This document shows positions 1-12,211 of a DNA stretch of 64,000 nt, one piece after another (positions within the stretch are counted from its first letter, which is position 1; every line of letters starts with the position of its first letter). A program made the position numbers and the translations under genes. Under the pieces are notes generated by a model. That model had not been told where the DNA came from, searched no databases, and saw nothing but the letters and a program-made list of their open reading frames with translations. Location: positions 3,162,001 through 3,226,000 of the forward strand of contig NZ_CP121682.1 of assembly GCF_029760955.1 (NCBI RefSeq), read 5' to 3'. The DNA is from Streptomyces cathayae (GTDB lineage: Bacteria; Actinomycetota; Actinomycetes; Streptomycetales; Streptomycetaceae).

Positions 1-20
1 GAGGTCGTACGGCGTCGCAT
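1..20 (-). CDS. start of a third betaine-transporter gene (partial, probably substrate-binding protein)
   Basis: Only the first six codons lie in the window: ATG at 20-18, reading M-R-R-R-T-T. The permease gene stops at 24-22, so the two genes are separated by one base, and a GGGAG ribosome-binding site sits about seven bases before the ATG. A basic N-terminus directly after the ATPase and permease genes is what is expected of the secreted, lipid-anchored glycine betaine-binding protein of OpuA/ProU-type transporters. The identity is inferred from position only. Confidence 0.45.
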
Positions 21-21
21 G

Positions 22-1965
22 TCAGGCTCCCTTCTGCGCGCGGCGTTCGGTGGGCTGGGTCACCCGGTCGAGCATCAGGCCCAGGCAGACGATCGCGGCA
101 CCGGCGACCAGTCCGGTCGCCAGGTCGCCCTGGGCGAGGCCGAAGACGACGTCGTAGCCGAGTGCGCCGCCGCCGACCATGCCGCCGATGATGACGACGG
201 CGAGGACCAGGACCACGCCCTGGTTGACGGCGAGGAGCAGCGCCGGGCGGGCCAGCGGGAGCTGGACCTGGCGCAGCTGCTGGGTGCTGGTCGCGCCGAG
301 CGAGCGGGCCGACTCCAGGGTCGCCGGGTCGACCTGGCGCAGCCCCTGCGCGGTGATGCGGACGACGGCCGGCAGCGCGTAGACGACGGCCGCGGCGACG
401 GCGGGGGCGCGGCCGACGCCGAACAGGGCGACGACCGGGATCAGGTACACGAACTGCGGCATCGTCTGGAACACGTCCAGCACGGGCCGCAGCAGCCGGT
501 CGACGCGTTCGCTGCGTGCCGCGGCGATGCCCGTCGCGAAGCCGACGAGCAGGGTGACGGCGACGGCCGCGATGACCTGGGAGAGCGTGTCGAGGGACGG
601 TTCCCACACGCCGAGCACCCCGATGGCGGCCATGGCGAGGACGGCGGTGAGCGCGGTGCGCCAGGTGCCGATCAGCCAGGCCAGGGTGGCGACCACGAGC
701 AGCACCGACCACCAGGGCAGCCACTGCAGTCCGTCGCGGACCGGGTCGAGGACCCAGGTGGTGAAGCGGGCGGCCCAGTCGGCGGTGCCGCCGACGACGG
801 GGACGCCCGAGTACAGGTGGTCGGTCATCCAGCCGACGGCCCGGTTGACCGGTTCGACGAGGGGCACCACCCATCCGTCGGGCCATTCCAGGCGTGCCGT
901 CAGCCGTCCGGCGGCGGCCACGACCGCGGCGCCGGCCACGACGTACAGCCAGTGCGTGCGGGGCCTGGGCTCCTGGCCGAGGTTCGCCCCGGCCGCACCG
1001 GTCACCCGGTCCAGGACGACGGCGAGCAGCACGATCGGGATGCCGGCGGCGAGGGCCGCGCCCACGTCGACGGAGGCCAGCGCCTGGTAGACGCGGTCGC
1101 CGAGACCGCCCGCGCCGATCACCGAGGCGATGACGGCCATGGACAGCGCCATCATGATCGTCTGGTTGAGCCCCAGGAGGAGTTCCTTGCGGGCCAGCGG
1201 GATGCGGGCGGTCAGCAGGCGCTGGCGGGAGGTGGTGCCGAGCGACTCGACCGCCTCCAGCACCTCCTTGTCGGCGCCCCGCAGACCGAGCGCGGTCAGC
1301 CGGGCCATGGGCGGCGCGGCGTAGACGACCGTGGCGAGGACGGCGGCCGGGACGCCGATGCCGAAGATCAGCACGACCGGCAGGAGGTAGGCGAAGGCGG
1401 GGAGCACCTGCATGGTGTCCAGGACCGGGCGCAGGACGCGGTTCATCCGGTCGGAGAGCCCGGCGACGAGCCCGAGCAGCGCGCCGACGACGACGGAGGC
1501 GGTGACCGCGACCACCATCAGGGCGAGCGTCTGCATGGTGGGCACCCACATGCCGAGCAGTCCGCAGGTGAGGAACGCGACGGCGGTGCCGAGCGCGAGG
1601 CGGATGCCCGCGACGCGCCAGGCGACGAGCCCCGCGAGAGCGGTCGCCCCCGCCCATCCGACGGCGAGGAGGGCGAGGTAGACGGCCCGTACGGTGACGA
1701 CGACGACGTTGCTGACGTGGCCGAAGAAGTACAGGAAGAGGGGGTGGGAGTCCCGGTTGTCGATGATCCAGTCGCTGGCCCCGGCCAGCGGTCCGGAGAG
1801 GTCCACGGTCAGTGCCTCGGGCCAGCTGCCGCCGGCCCAGCGTGCGACGGCGAACGGGACGAGGACCGCTGCGGCCACAGTGAGCAGCAGGAGCTTGCGC
1901 ACGGCGAGGTGTCCGAGCAGACCGGCCCGCCCGGTCCGGGGGACGATCGCGGTGACGGTCGCCAT
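22..1965 (-). CDS. glycine betaine/proline ABC transporter permease, double-length
   Basis: A 647-residue integral membrane protein that forms the channel of a compatible-solute ABC importer. It contains two consecutive binding-protein-dependent permease domains rather than the usual one. The first EAA-type loop lies near residues 236-260 (LEAVESLGTTSRQ ... PLAR) and the second near 560-585 (LESARSLGATSTQQ ... PLAR). Each loop is flanked by hydrophobic helices, and a spacer with an extra extracytoplasmic segment lies near 330-420. The usual OpuAB/ProW permease is about 280-350 residues and works as a homodimer, so this looks like a fused dimer. Its ATG overlaps the stop of the upstream ATPase gene by one base (TGATG), implying translational coupling. 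It belongs to the bet/opu gene block and would import glycine betaine, choline or proline betaine; the substrate cannot be told from the sequence. Confidence 0.9.
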   Translation of the reverse strand: MATVTAIVPRTGRAGLLGHLAVRKLLLLTVAAAVLVPFAVARWAGGSWPEALTVDLSGPLAGASDWIIDNRDSHPLFLYFFGHVSNVVVVTVRAVYLALLAVGWAGATALAGLVAWRVAGIRLALGTAVAFLTCGLLGMWVPTMQTLALMVVAVTASVVVGALLGLVAGLSDRMNRVLRPVLDTMQVLPAFAYLLPVVLIFGIGVPAAVLATVVYAAPPMARLTALGLRGADKEVLEAVESLGTTSRQRLLTARIPLARKELLLGLNQTIMMALSMAVIASVIGAGGLGDRVYQALASVDVGAALAAGIPIVLLAVVLDRVTGAAGANLGQEPRPRTHWLYVVAGAAVVAAAGRLTARLEWPDGWVVPLVEPVNRAVGWMTDHLYSGVPVVGGTADWAARFTTWVLDPVRDGLQWLPWWSVLLVVATLAWLIGTWRTALTAVLAMAAIGVLGVWEPSLDTLSQVIAAVAVTLLVGFATGIAAARSERVDRLLRPVLDVFQTMPQFVYLIPVVALFGVGRAPAVAAAVVYALPAVVRITAQGLRQVDPATLESARSLGATSTQQLRQVQLPLARPALLLAVNQGVVLVLAVVIIGGMVGGGALGYDVVFGLAQGDLATGLVAGAAIVCLGLMLDRVTQPTERRAQKGA

Positions 1966-3098
1966 CAGACGGCCTCCCCGGACAGCTCCGTCCCGGCGGA
2001 CTGCTCCGTTCCCGCGGACCGTCCCGTCCCGGCGATCACCGACAGCAGCGCGTCGGAGTCGACGACGCCCAGGCAGCGGCCCTCGTCGAGGACCCGGGCC
2101 GGTCCGCCCGCGCGGGCGACGGCCTCGATGGCCTCGGACACCGTGGCGTCCGGGCGGACGGCGGGGCCGCTGCCGGCCGCTTCCACCGCGGAGGCGGGGC
2201 GCATGGCCGTACGGACGGTGAGGACCTGTTCGCGCGGGACGTCCCGGACGAAGTCACGGACGTAGTCGTCGGCGGGCGAGCCCACGATCTCCTCGGGGGT
2301 GCCCAGCTGGACCACCCGTCCGTCGCGCATGAGGGCGATGCGGTCGCCCAGTTTCAGGGCCTCGTTCAGGTCGTGCGTGATGAAGACCATCGTGCGGCGC
2401 TCCTCGCGGTGCAGCCGGATCACCTCCTCCTGCATGTCACGCCGGATGAGGGGGTCGAGCGCGCTGAACGGCTCGTCGAAGAGCAGCACTTCGGGGTCGA
2501 CGACGAGGGCGCGGGCGAGCCCGACGCGCTGGCGCTGACCACCGGAGAGCTGCGCGGGTCTGCGCTGCTCCATGCCCTCCAGGCCGACCTTGGCGACGAC
2601 CTCGGCGGCCTTGGCGCGCCGCTGCGCCTTGCCCATGCCCTGGATCTCCAGGCCGTAGGCCACGTTGTCGAGGACGGTGCGGTGCGGCAGCAGTCCGAAG
2701 TGCTGGAAGACCATGGCGGCGCGGTGCCGGCGCAGTTCGCGCAGCCGGGCCCTGTCCATGGCGCGGACGTCCTCGCCGTCGATGGCGATGGTGCCCGCGG
2801 TCGGCTCGATCAGCCGGGTCAGACAGCGCACCAGCGTGGACTTGCCGGAGCCGGACAGGCCCATGACGACGAAGACCTCGCCCTTGCGGACGTCGAAGGA
2901 GACGTCCCGGACGGCGGCCGTGCACCCGGTGCGGGCGCGCAGTCCGGCCGGGTCGAGCGCGGCGAGTTCGGGGTCGCCGGGCACGCGGTCGGCCTTCGGG
3001 CCGAAGACCTTCCACAGCCCGTCGACGGAGAAGACGGGTGAGCCGGCCTCCGAGCCGGCGGAGGCGGCGGGAGCTGCGGGAGTCGCGGCGGTACTCAT
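1965..3098 (-). CDS. glycine betaine ABC transporter ATP-binding protein (OpuAA/ProV type)
   Basis: Cytoplasmic ATPase of the betaine importer, 377 residues from the ATG at 3098 (a GTG one codon earlier is also possible). The Walker A motif GLSGSGKST lies near residues 80-88, the Q-loop in [10 protein letters not shown] near 130-140, the signature [15 protein letters not shown] near 185-200, and Walker B LLFDEP near 206-211. The N-terminus contains the insertion before the ABC core that is usual for the OpuAA/ProV subfamily. The C-terminal 90 residues resemble a CBS region, which in this family senses ionic strength; only part of a CBS pair can be recognised. The start overlaps the betA stop (TGATG), and the gene sits in betA-ATPase-permease order, so synthesis and uptake of betaine are co-expressed. 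Confidence 0.92.
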   Translation of the reverse strand: MSTAATPAAPAASAGSEAGSPVFSVDGLWKVFGPKADRVPGDPELAALDPAGLRARTGCTAAVRDVSFDVRKGEVFVVMGLSGSGKSTLVRCLTRLIEPTAGTIAIDGEDVRAMDRARLRELRRHRAAMVFQHFGLLPHRTVLDNVAYGLEIQGMGKAQRRAKAAEVVAKVGLEGMEQRRPAQLSGGQRQRVGLARALVVDPEVLLFDEPFSALDPLIRRDMQEEVIRLHREERRTMVFITHDLNEALKLGDRIALMRDGRVVQLGTPEEIVGSPADDYVRDFVRDVPREQVLTVRTAMRPASAVEAAGSGPAVRPDATVSEAIEAVARAGGPARVLDEGRCLGVVDSDALLSVIAGTGRSAGTEQSAGTELSGEAV

Positions 3099-4633
3099 CA
3101 CGCATCACTCCCGATCAGGTCGACGGCCCGCTCGCCGACCATCAGCACGCCGATCATCGGGTTCACGGCGGTCATGGTCGGGAAGACGGAGGCGTCGGCG
3201 ATCCGGATGCCCTGCAGGCCGCGGATCCTCAACTCGGGGTCGACGACGGCTGTTTCGTCGTCCGCCGCACCCATCTTGCAGGTGCCCGCCGGGTGGTAGA
3301 CGGTGTGGGCGACCTTGCGGGCGTACTCGCTGAGCTCCTCGTCGCCCGTGACGTCCGGGCCGGGGGCCACCTCGCGCTTGAGCCAGTGGGCCAGCGGCTC
3401 GGTCTTCGCGATCTCGCGGGCGATGCGGATGCCGTCGACGAGGGTCCGGCCGTCGTAGTCGTCCTCGTCGGTGAAGTAGCGGAAGTCCAGCGCGGGCTTG
3501 ACCTCGGGGTCGGCGCTGGTCAGGTAGAGCCTGCCGCGGCTCTTCGGCTTGGGGATGTTCGGGGTCATGGAGACGCCGAACTCCGGCCGCTCATAGCCCA
3601 GTCGCTCCGGATTGTCCGTGAACGGGATCTGGTAGAAGTGGAACATCAGGTCGGGGCCCGCGTGTTCGGGGTCGCGGCGCACGAACAGGCCGGCGTCGGA
3701 GTCCATCGCGGAGTTGTCCGGGATGGGTCCGTCCGTCTCCCAGACGATCACCGACTCGGGGTGGTCGAGCAGGTTCTCGCCGACTCCGGGGAGGTCGTGC
3801 GCCACGGGTATGCCGAGCGCCTCCAGGTCGGCCTTCGGACCGATGCCGGAGTGCAGCAGCAGCCGGGGCGAGTCGACCGCGCCGGCGCACAGCAGGACCT
3901 CGCCCCGGGCCCGCACCAGGATCTCCTCGCCGTCCTTGGTGCGGACGTGGACGCCCTCGGCGCGGGTGCCGTTCAGCTCCAGCCGGTACGCCCAGGTCTC
4001 CAGCAGGATCGTCAGGTTGGGGCGTTCGTCCATCACCGGGTGCAGGTACGCGACCGACGCCGAGGAGCGCTTGTTGTTCTCCGGGTGGTAGGCGAGGTCG
4101 AAGAAGCCGACGCCGTCGTCGAACGGCTTCTTGTTGAAGCCCTCGACCCGCGGCACGCCCAGCGCGCCCTGGGCGGCGTCGACGAAGTCACGGGCGATGG
4201 CGTTGCGGTCCTTCTCGTCGACCGGGACGATGTTGTTCTCGAGCCGGGCGTAGTACGCCTCCATCTGCACCGCGCCCCAGCCCTCGGCGCCGGCCTGCTC
4301 CCACTCGTCCCAGTCGGACGGGAGCGGCTTGAAGGCGATCAGGGTGTTGTGCGAGGAGCATCCGCCGAGGACCCGGGCCCGGCTGTGCCGGATGTGCGAA
4401 TTGCCGCGTGGCTGCTCGGTGGTGGGGTAGTCGTAGTCCAGCTCGCCGCCGAGCAGGCCCATCCAGCGGCGCAGGGTCAGCACGTCGTCGCGGCCGACGT
4501 CGCTGGGACCGCCCTCGATGACGGCGACGGTGACGTCCGGGTTCTCGGTCAGCCGGGAGGCGATGACGGACCCTGCGGTACCGCCGCCGATGACAACGTA
4601 GTCGTACGTGTGCTCGTGGACGTGTTCCGGCAT
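3098..4633 (-). CDS. betA: choline dehydrogenase-type GMC oxidoreductase
   Basis: A flavoenzyme of 511 residues that oxidises choline to betaine aldehyde. The FAD dinucleotide-binding motif [10 protein letters not shown] lies near residues 13-23. The GMC signature regions and the C-terminal active-site segment with HPAGTCKMG and [16 protein letters not shown] are all present, giving the His/Asn pair expected of the family. The frame stays open upstream, but the ATG at 4633 is preferred because the FAD motif follows directly and AGGAG lies about ten bases before it. It sits between betB, upstream, and the transporter genes, which supports choline as substrate over the many other GMC alcohols. 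The strong hairpin at 4773-4806 lies between betB and this gene, so betA may have its own promoter or depend on read-through. Confidence 0.85.
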   Translation of the reverse strand: MPEHVHEHTYDYVVIGGGTAGSVIASRLTENPDVTVAVIEGGPSDVGRDDVLTLRRWMGLLGGELDYDYPTTEQPRGNSHIRHSRARVLGGCSSHNTLIAFKPLPSDWDEWEQAGAEGWGAVQMEAYYARLENNIVPVDEKDRNAIARDFVDAAQGALGVPRVEGFNKKPFDDGVGFFDLAYHPENNKRSSASVAYLHPVMDERPNLTILLETWAYRLELNGTRAEGVHVRTKDGEEILVRARGEVLLCAGAVDSPRLLLHSGIGPKADLEALGIPVAHDLPGVGENLLDHPESVIVWETDGPIPDNSAMDSDAGLFVRRDPEHAGPDLMFHFYQIPFTDNPERLGYERPEFGVSMTPNIPKPKSRGRLYLTSADPEVKPALDFRYFTDEDDYDGRTLVDGIRIAREIAKTEPLAHWLKREVAPGPDVTGDEELSEYARKVAHTVYHPAGTCKMGAADDETAVVDPELRIRGLQGIRIADASVFPTMTAVNPMIGVLMVGERAVDLIGSDA

Positions 4634-4772
4634 GGAGGCTGCTCCTACGGGGAGGGTCGGGGACAGGACGGGTGACAAAAGGTATCGAGGGGGGCGAGGG
4701 GCACCGGGCAAGGCCGGCGGGGCCTCGGGCGGCGCCCCTGGCCGGGGCGCCGTTCGAAGCGGTACGGCGTCA

Positions 4773-4806
4773 CGCGGTGCGTGCGGCCCTGGCCGCACGC
4801 ACCGCG
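4773..4806 (-). terminator. strong hairpin between betB and betA
   Basis: A perfect 16-bp stem with a two-base loop (arms 4773-4788 and 4791-4806), 32 bases after the betB stop and about 140 bases before betA. There is no T-run, which is usual for Streptomyces terminators. It would reduce transcription from betB into betA and the transporter genes. Confidence 0.7.
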
Positions 4807-4837
4807 TCCGCTCCGGGTGCCGCTCGGCGGTGGCGGC

Positions 4838-6358
4838 TCAGCCCGCGAACCAACGCACCGGCTTCGGCGCGAGGTTCTGGTAGACGTGCTTGGTCTCGCG
4901 GTACTCGGCGAGGCCGGCCGGGCCGAGTTCACGGCCCACTCCGCTCTTGCCGAAGCCGCCCCACTCCGCCTGCGGGAGGTAGGGGTGAAAGTCGTTGATC
5001 CACACGGTGCCGTGGCGCAGCCGTCCGGCCACCCGCCGGGCGCGGCCCGCGTCGGCGGTCCAGACGGCGCCGGCCAGCCCGTACTCGGTGTCGTTGGCGA
5101 GGGCCACGGCCTCGTCCTCGGTGCGGAAGGTCTCGACGGTGAGGACCGGTCCGAACACCTCCTCGCGCACGACCCGCATCTCGCGGTGGCAGTGGTCGAG
5201 GACGGTCGGCTCGTAGAAGTAGCCGGCCTCGGGCCGGTCGGCGGACGGCTCGGGCCGCTTGCCGCCGGAGCGCAGCACCGCCCCCTCCTTCAGCGCGGAG
5301 GCGACATACGCCTCGATCTTGTCGCGCTGCTGCTCGGAGACCAGCGGTCCGCACTCGACGCCGTCCGCGGTGCCCCGGCCGAGCCTGATCTTCTCGGCGC
5401 GGCGGGCGAGTTCGGTGACGAAGCGGTCGCGGACCGACTCCTCGACGATGAGCCGGGCACCCGCCGAGCAGACCTGGCCGCTGTGGATGAAGGCCGCGTT
5501 GAGGGCCTGGTCGACGGCGGTGTCGAAGCCGTCCCGGGTCGCGCAGGCGTCGGCGAAGACCACGTTGGGGTTCTTGCCGCCGAGTTCGAGGGCGACCTTC
5601 TTCACGCCCGGCGCGGCGGCCTCGGCGACCTTGGTGCCGCTGACCAGTCCGCCGGTGAAGGAGACCAGGTCGACGTCGGGGTGCTCGGCGAGCCGGGCGC
5701 CGACGGTGTGACCGGGCCCGGTGACGATGTTGGCGACCCCGGTGGGCAGCCCTGCCTCGATCAGCAGGTCGATGAGTGCCACGGTGGTCAGCGGGGTGAT
5801 CTCGCTGGGCTTGACGACGAAGGTGTTGCCGGCCGCGAGGGCGGGGGCGATCTTCCAACTGGCCTGGAGCAGTGGATAGTTCCAGGGCGTGATCATCGCG
5901 CAGACACCGACCGGCTCGTGCACGACGACGCTGTGGACGTCGGGGGAGCCCGCGTCGACGACCCGGCCGGGGGCCTCCCCGGCGACCAGGTCGGCGAAGT
6001 AGCGGAAGGCGTCGGCGACACAGTCGATGTCGACCCGCCCCTCCTCGACGGTCTTGCCCGCGTCCCGGCTCTCCAGCAGACCGAGCGTCTCCCGGTCCCG
6101 GACGAGGAGACCGGCGACGCGGCGCAGCAGCGCGGCCCGTTCGGCGACGGGGGTGTGCGGCCACGGGCCCTCGTCGAACGCCCGCCGGGCGGCGGCCACC
6201 GCCAGGTCGGTGTCCTTCTCGTCGCCCTCCGCGACCACGGCGAACGGCAGCGCGTCCGCGGGGTCGAGGATCTCGCGGGTGGCCCCCGAGAGGGCCGCCC
6301 GCCACTCGCCTCCCGCGTGGATCGAGGTGCGCACCTGAAGCTCTGTACTGTCCGCCAT
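4838..6358 (-). CDS. betB: betaine-aldehyde dehydrogenase
   Basis: An NAD-dependent aldehyde dehydrogenase of 506 residues, the usual ALDH length, that would convert betaine aldehyde to glycine betaine. The cofactor region includes TPWNYPL and FTGGLVSGTKV, the general-base segment is LELGGKNPNV, and the catalytic cysteine lies in SGQVCSAGARL. The C-terminus ends with the typical GRELGPAGLAEYRETKHV block. The ATG at 6358 is the first sensible start. The assignment to betaine aldehyde rests on its neighbours: betA and a betaine transporter follow on the same strand. In isolation it could equally be another amino-aldehyde dehydrogenase. Confidence 0.85.
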   Translation of the reverse strand: MADSTELQVRTSIHAGGEWRAALSGATREILDPADALPFAVVAEGDEKDTDLAVAAARRAFDEGPWPHTPVAERAALLRRVAGLLVRDRETLGLLESRDAGKTVEEGRVDIDCVADAFRYFADLVAGEAPGRVVDAGSPDVHSVVVHEPVGVCAMITPWNYPLLQASWKIAPALAAGNTFVVKPSEITPLTTVALIDLLIEAGLPTGVANIVTGPGHTVGARLAEHPDVDLVSFTGGLVSGTKVAEAAAPGVKKVALELGGKNPNVVFADACATRDGFDTAVDQALNAAFIHSGQVCSAGARLIVEESVRDRFVTELARRAEKIRLGRGTADGVECGPLVSEQQRDKIEAYVASALKEGAVLRSGGKRPEPSADRPEAGYFYEPTVLDHCHREMRVVREEVFGPVLTVETFRTEDEAVALANDTEYGLAGAVWTADAGRARRVAGRLRHGTVWINDFHPYLPQAEWGGFGKSGVGRELGPAGLAEYRETKHVYQNLAPKPVRWFAG

Positions 6359-6561
6359 GACCGCCTGCTGCCTTCCGTTCCTGTTCAGCGCCCGTGAATG
6401 ACACAGGTCCAGTGACCAGGTCGAGTCACACGGGCGTCATCCACGGAACGGGGTGGCGCCTTCCCCCTGGACCCGAATACATGCGTGATTCGCGGCCGGA
6501 GGTGTGCTACGTCACGGAAGAAGCGGCCATAAGGGCGAAAACCCCGCGCCCGGCAACGCGG

Positions 6562-6599
6562 AAGGGCCCCGTACCGGTGGAGACCGGTACGGGGCCCTT
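6562..6599 (-). terminator. mdh terminator
   Basis: A perfect 17-bp stem with a four-base loop (arms 6562-6578 and 6583-6599), about 70 bases after the mdh stop codon. The outer base pairs are A/T (AAGGG ... CCCTT), so the hairpin ends in a short T tract on either strand. It separates mdh from betB. The remaining 200 bases up to the betB start (6359-6561) hold its promoter region, where no clear operator was seen. Confidence 0.85.
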
Positions 6600-6667
6600 G
6601 ACCCGAAGCCCGTCGGACGGGGCGGACGGTTCCGGCGGATCGGACGGAGCCGGTGGAGCCGTCGGGA

Positions 6668-9189
<2,522 letters not shown>

Positions 9190-9660
9190 TACTTCCCCCT
9201 CTTCCCCCGGTCGTACTGGTATGTCCCTCGCGCGTGGTGGCCCTCTGCCGAGTCGCCGTTCCGGCTACCCACATGGATGCCGCCGGTCAGGATCTCAGTT
9301 CCCGGGGTGGGGGCGCACAGGAGCGCCAGGGCCGCGGGCATGCGCCGTCGCGCGCTCACCCGCTCGTGGCCCAGTCTCCCACCGGCAGCCCCCTCGGCCG
9401 ACCAGAACCGGGCATATCCCGGGAGGGTGGGGCGGATTGTCCGGGATCACCGGGATCGCCCCGCCGACCCCACCGGTCGTCCGAGGTGCCCGCCCTGGCG
9501 TGCACGGCGGCCCGTCCTCACCCCCGTGAAAGGGCGGGCCGCCGGAAACAACCTTCCTGCACGGCGAACCCGCTGTTCAACGGCTGTCCGGGCGCTGTGG
9601 CACGGAAGTGACCGTTCCGCTACGTCCCCCGGATTCCCCGGATCATCCCGGGACGGGCCC
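9190..9660. other. 471-base gene-free region
   Basis: Lies between the stop of the DUF3017 gene and the start of the HTH gene on the same strand. It contains the hairpin at 9506-9543 and the promoter of the HTH gene. I see no coding frame with actinobacterial codon bias and a start site. Confidence 0.5.
9506..9543 (-). terminator. hairpin downstream of folD-DUF3017
   Basis: Nine-base perfect arms (9506-9514 and 9535-9543) with a 20-base loop, about 120 bases after the DUF3017 stop. A moderate candidate for the operon terminator. Confidence 0.4.
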
Positions 9661-10275
9661 CTACCGCTGATCGCTGACCGTGAAGTGCAGGGTGTCCTCC
9701 AGGAACGGGATCTCCAGCCACGGCCTGGGCTGCATCATCAGCGCCAGCAGCACGATCGTCAGTCCCAGCGCGCCGTACGTGACGATGTCCGTGAAGCGGG
9801 AGCGCACGGCGAGCATGCCGACACCCGGCAGCGCCCAGCGGAGCACGCCACCCGCCAGCAGCGCCACGCCGATCAGCAGCGTGCCGACCCGGAACAGGTC
9901 GAACACGGTCAGCAGCAGGCCGAGCCCGGCCGTGAGCAGCACGGCGAGGATCGGCCACTGTCGGGCGGGCGCGGGGGCGTCGCCGGGGGCGGCCCGGCCG
10001 CCGCCCTCCGGGCGGGCGGTGTCCCTGGTGAACCGCGGGAAGCGGCGGGTGGTGCGCCGCGGCTTCCCCTCGGCGTCGGGCGCGCTGACGGGGTCGGGGG
10101 CCTTGGCGAGGTCGAGGGCCTCGGCCGGGTCGGGAGCCGTGGCCGGGTCGGGAGCCGTGCCGTTCTCGGCCTGCGCCGAGGCCGACTCCGGCTCCGACAA
10201 GGGCTCCGACGACGGCTCCGGCGCCGGCTTCGGCCCGGGTGCCCGCGCCTCGCGGGCCTCGCTGTCAGCCGACAC
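9661..10275 (-). CDS. DUF3017 membrane protein
   Basis: A 204-residue protein of unknown function that follows folD in many actinomycetes. The first 100 residues are acidic and Pro/Ala/Glu-rich with no fold. The C-terminal half has three hydrophobic segments ([39 protein letters not shown] and [15 protein letters not shown]), which is the DUF3017 core. The GTG start at 10275 lies inside the last codons of folD, an 11-base overlap that implies translational coupling. Coupling to folD might hint at a link to one-carbon metabolism, but nothing in the sequence shows it. Confidence 0.85.
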   Translation of the reverse strand: MSADSEAREARAPGPKPAPEPSSEPLSEPESASAQAENGTAPDPATAPDPAEALDLAKAPDPVSAPDAEGKPRRTTRRFPRFTRDTARPEGGGRAAPGDAPAPARQWPILAVLLTAGLGLLLTVFDLFRVGTLLIGVALLAGGVLRWALPGVGMLAVRSRFTDIVTYGALGLTIVLLALMMQPRPWLEIPFLEDTLHFTVSDQR

Positions 10276-11119
10276 TGCGCTCCGCCGCCTCCACCACGTT
10301 GACCAGCAGCTGGGCCCGGGTCATCGGGCCGACACCGCCGGGGTTCGGGGAGACCCAGCCGGCCACCTCGGCCACGTCCGGGTGAACGTCACCCACAATC
10401 TTTCCCTCGGCGTTGCGGGAGACCCCGACGTCCAGGACGGCCGCACCGGGCTTGACGTCCTCCGCACGGACGAGATGGGCGGAACCGGCGGCGGCGACGA
10501 TGATGTCCGCGCGCTTCAGGTGCGCCGACAGGTCGCGGGTGCCGGTGTGGCACTGGGTCACGGTGGCGTTCTCACTGCGCCGGGTCAGCAGCAGCGGCAT
10601 CGGGCGGCCGATGGTCACTCCGCGGCCGACGACCACGACCTCGGCGCCCTTGATCTCCACGCCGTGGCGGCGCAGCAGGGTGAGGACGCCGTTGGGGGTG
10701 CAGGGCAGCGGAGCCGGCTCGTTCAGGACGAGACGGCCGAGGTTCATCGGGTGGAGGCCGTCGGCGTCCTTGTCCGGGTCCATGAGTTCCAGGATGCGGT
10801 TCTCGTCGATGCCCTTGGGCAGCGGCAGCTGGACGATGTATCCGGTGCAGGCCGGGTCCTCGTTCAGGTCGCGGACGACCGCCTCGATCTCCTCCTGCGT
10901 GGCCGTTTCGGGCAGCTCCCGCTGGATGGAGGCGATGCCGACCTGGGCGCAGTCGCGGTGCTTGCCCGCGACGTACTTCTGGCTGCCGGGATCGTTGCCG
11001 ACGAGGATCGTGCCGAGGCCGGGCGTGACGCCCTTCTCCTTCAGCGCCGCCACGCGGGCGGTCAGATCGGACTTGATCGCTGCTGCGGTGGCCTTGCCAT
11101 CGAGAATCTGGGCGGTCAT
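10265..11119 (-). CDS. folD: bifunctional methylenetetrahydrofolate dehydrogenase/cyclohydrolase
   Basis: The 284-residue length matches the FolD family. The enzyme interconverts 5,10-methylene-THF, 5,10-methenyl-THF and 10-formyl-THF in the cytosol and so supplies one-carbon units for purine synthesis (PurN and PurH are encoded nearby). The active-site lysine is in [12 protein letters not shown], the folate-binding segment [10 protein letters not shown] is intact, and the NADP-binding motif [16 protein letters not shown] is complete. The ATG at 11119 is the first start, and the protein begins with the usual [12 protein letters not shown]. Confidence 0.97.
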   Translation of the reverse strand: MTAQILDGKATAAAIKSDLTARVAALKEKGVTPGLGTILVGNDPGSQKYVAGKHRDCAQVGIASIQRELPETATQEEIEAVVRDLNEDPACTGYIVQLPLPKGIDENRILELMDPDKDADGLHPMNLGRLVLNEPAPLPCTPNGVLTLLRRHGVEIKGAEVVVVGRGVTIGRPMPLLLTRRSENATVTQCHTGTRDLSAHLKRADIIVAAAGSAHLVRAEDVKPGAAVLDVGVSRNAEGKIVGDVHPDVAEVAGWVSPNPGGVGPMTRAQLLVNVVEAAERSVG

Positions 11120-11518
11120 GGACCCATCCTCGCGGATGACCGGGCCCCGGTTCCAATCCGCACGCGTTCAGCCCGCACTCCGGGCGCGCTCGGCCCGTGC
11201 TTCAGCCGTGCTTCAGCCGTGTCTCCGGACGCGTCCCCGGCTCGCTCCGGGCGACCGCGGGGGTTCGCAATCCCGTATTTCACCTTCGGTCCACCTTCCA
11301 ACCAGCCATGTTTCACCTGTATCCGGCCAAGATCAGCAATGTTGCACTTGCACAACGCATACCGCCTGCGGCTGGACAACCGGCAGACCGGTCAAGAACG
11401 ATGAACGGCACGGTGCCGCGGGCAAGAACCGGGGGGACGGACCGCGTCTGCAGAACTTCCTCCGAACTGCGCCCCGCGTCGTCCCCGCACCCGCAGCGAC
11501 AACGGAGGAAGAAGCGCC
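11120..11518. other. 399-base divergent promoter region (folD / membrane protein)
   Basis: Contains the promoters of folD (minus) and of the 201-residue membrane protein (plus). A short direct repeat (GTGCTTCAGCC twice, near 11197-11220) and a TTGCAC-TTGCAC doublet near 11343-11354 are visible. No gene was recognised. Confidence 0.5.
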
Positions 11519-12124
11519 ATGAGTTTCGGCGACCCGAACAACCCCTACGGACAGCCGCCGCAGCAGCCCGGCCAGCCCGGCTACGGCTACCCCCAGCAGC
11601 AGCCCCCCGGTCAGCCCGGTTACGGCTACCCGACGCCGCCCGCGTTCCCCCAGCAGCCCTACGGTCAGCCGGGTCCCGTGGCGGTCATGCCCGGCAGTGT
11701 GAAGGCCGCGCGCGTGATGCTGTTCGTCCTCGGCGGCTTCCAGGCCCTCGGCGGCCTGCTGATGATGATCGCCAGCGCCTGGTTCGCCGAGATGTTCGAG
11801 GACGTCATCGCCGACGACCCGAGCATCTCCGCGGAGGACGCGGACACCGTCGCCGGCATCGGCGCGGGCGTCATGATCTTCTTCGGTGTGATCGTGCTGG
11901 CGTTCGCGTTCTGGGCGATCTTCACGGGCGTCAAGATGGCCACGGGCCGGGGCGGGGTGCGTGTCTCCGCGATCGTCTACGCCTCGTTCGTCACGCTGTT
12001 CAGCGTGCTCAACCTGGTCACCGGCAACCCCTTCGCCCTGTTCAGCCTGATCCTCGGCATCCTGATCATCGTGTTCTGCGCCAACAAGAACGGAAGCTAC
12101 TGGTTCAACCGGCCCACGTACTGA
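11519..12124 (+). CDS. small four-helix-type membrane protein with Gln/Pro/Gly-rich N-terminus
   Basis: A 201-residue protein. Residues 1-55 are low-complexity PYGQPPQQPG-like repeats, predicted to be cytosolic and disordered. The rest has four hydrophobic helices with a short acidic loop (EDVIADDPSISAEDADT). The arrangement is seen in many actinobacterial proteins annotated as DUF4064-like or as integral membrane proteins. The function is unknown. The start is well supported by GGAGGAAG nine bases upstream. It is convergent with purH and separated from it by hairpins at 12142-12202. Confidence 0.8.
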   Translation: MSFGDPNNPYGQPPQQPGQPGYGYPQQQPPGQPGYGYPTPPAFPQQPYGQPGPVAVMPGSVKAARVMLFVLGGFQALGGLLMMIASAWFAEMFEDVIADDPSISAEDADTVAGIGAGVMIFFGVIVLAFAFWAIFTGVKMATGRGGVRVSAIVYASFVTLFSVLNLVTGNPFALFSLILGILIIVFCANKNGSYWFNRPTY

Positions 12125-12141
12125 CTCCGTTCCGCCACGGC

Positions 12142-12202
12142 GCCTGTCGTGCGAGCTGCCCGACAGGCCGCGGGAAGGGGCCCCGGCCGACGCCGGAGCC
12201 CC
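12142..12202. terminator. two adjacent hairpins between convergent genes
   Basis: The first has eight-base arms (12142-12149 and 12161-12168). The second (12177-12202) has GGGGC/GCCCC and CCGGC/GCCGG arms with one mismatch. They lie between the membrane protein (plus) and purH (minus) stop codons and can act in both directions. Confidence 0.6.
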
Positions 12203-12211
12203 GCACTCCGC

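Noticed and set aside
19..2265. Long plus-strand open frame opposite the permease and ATPase genes
   Set aside because: It is a high-GC shadow of the minus-strand transporter genes: no ribosome-binding site, no domain, and an acidic Gly/Asp-rich composition typical of antisense frames.
6475..6491. GAAT ... ATTC palindrome upstream of betB
   Set aside because: Only four base pairs in each arm; too weak to call a BetI-type operator.
11120..11518. Possible tRNA (GGTTCCAATCC near 11150)
   Set aside because: The T-loop match differs from the consensus GGTTCGAATCC, and no acceptor or anticodon stem was found around it.
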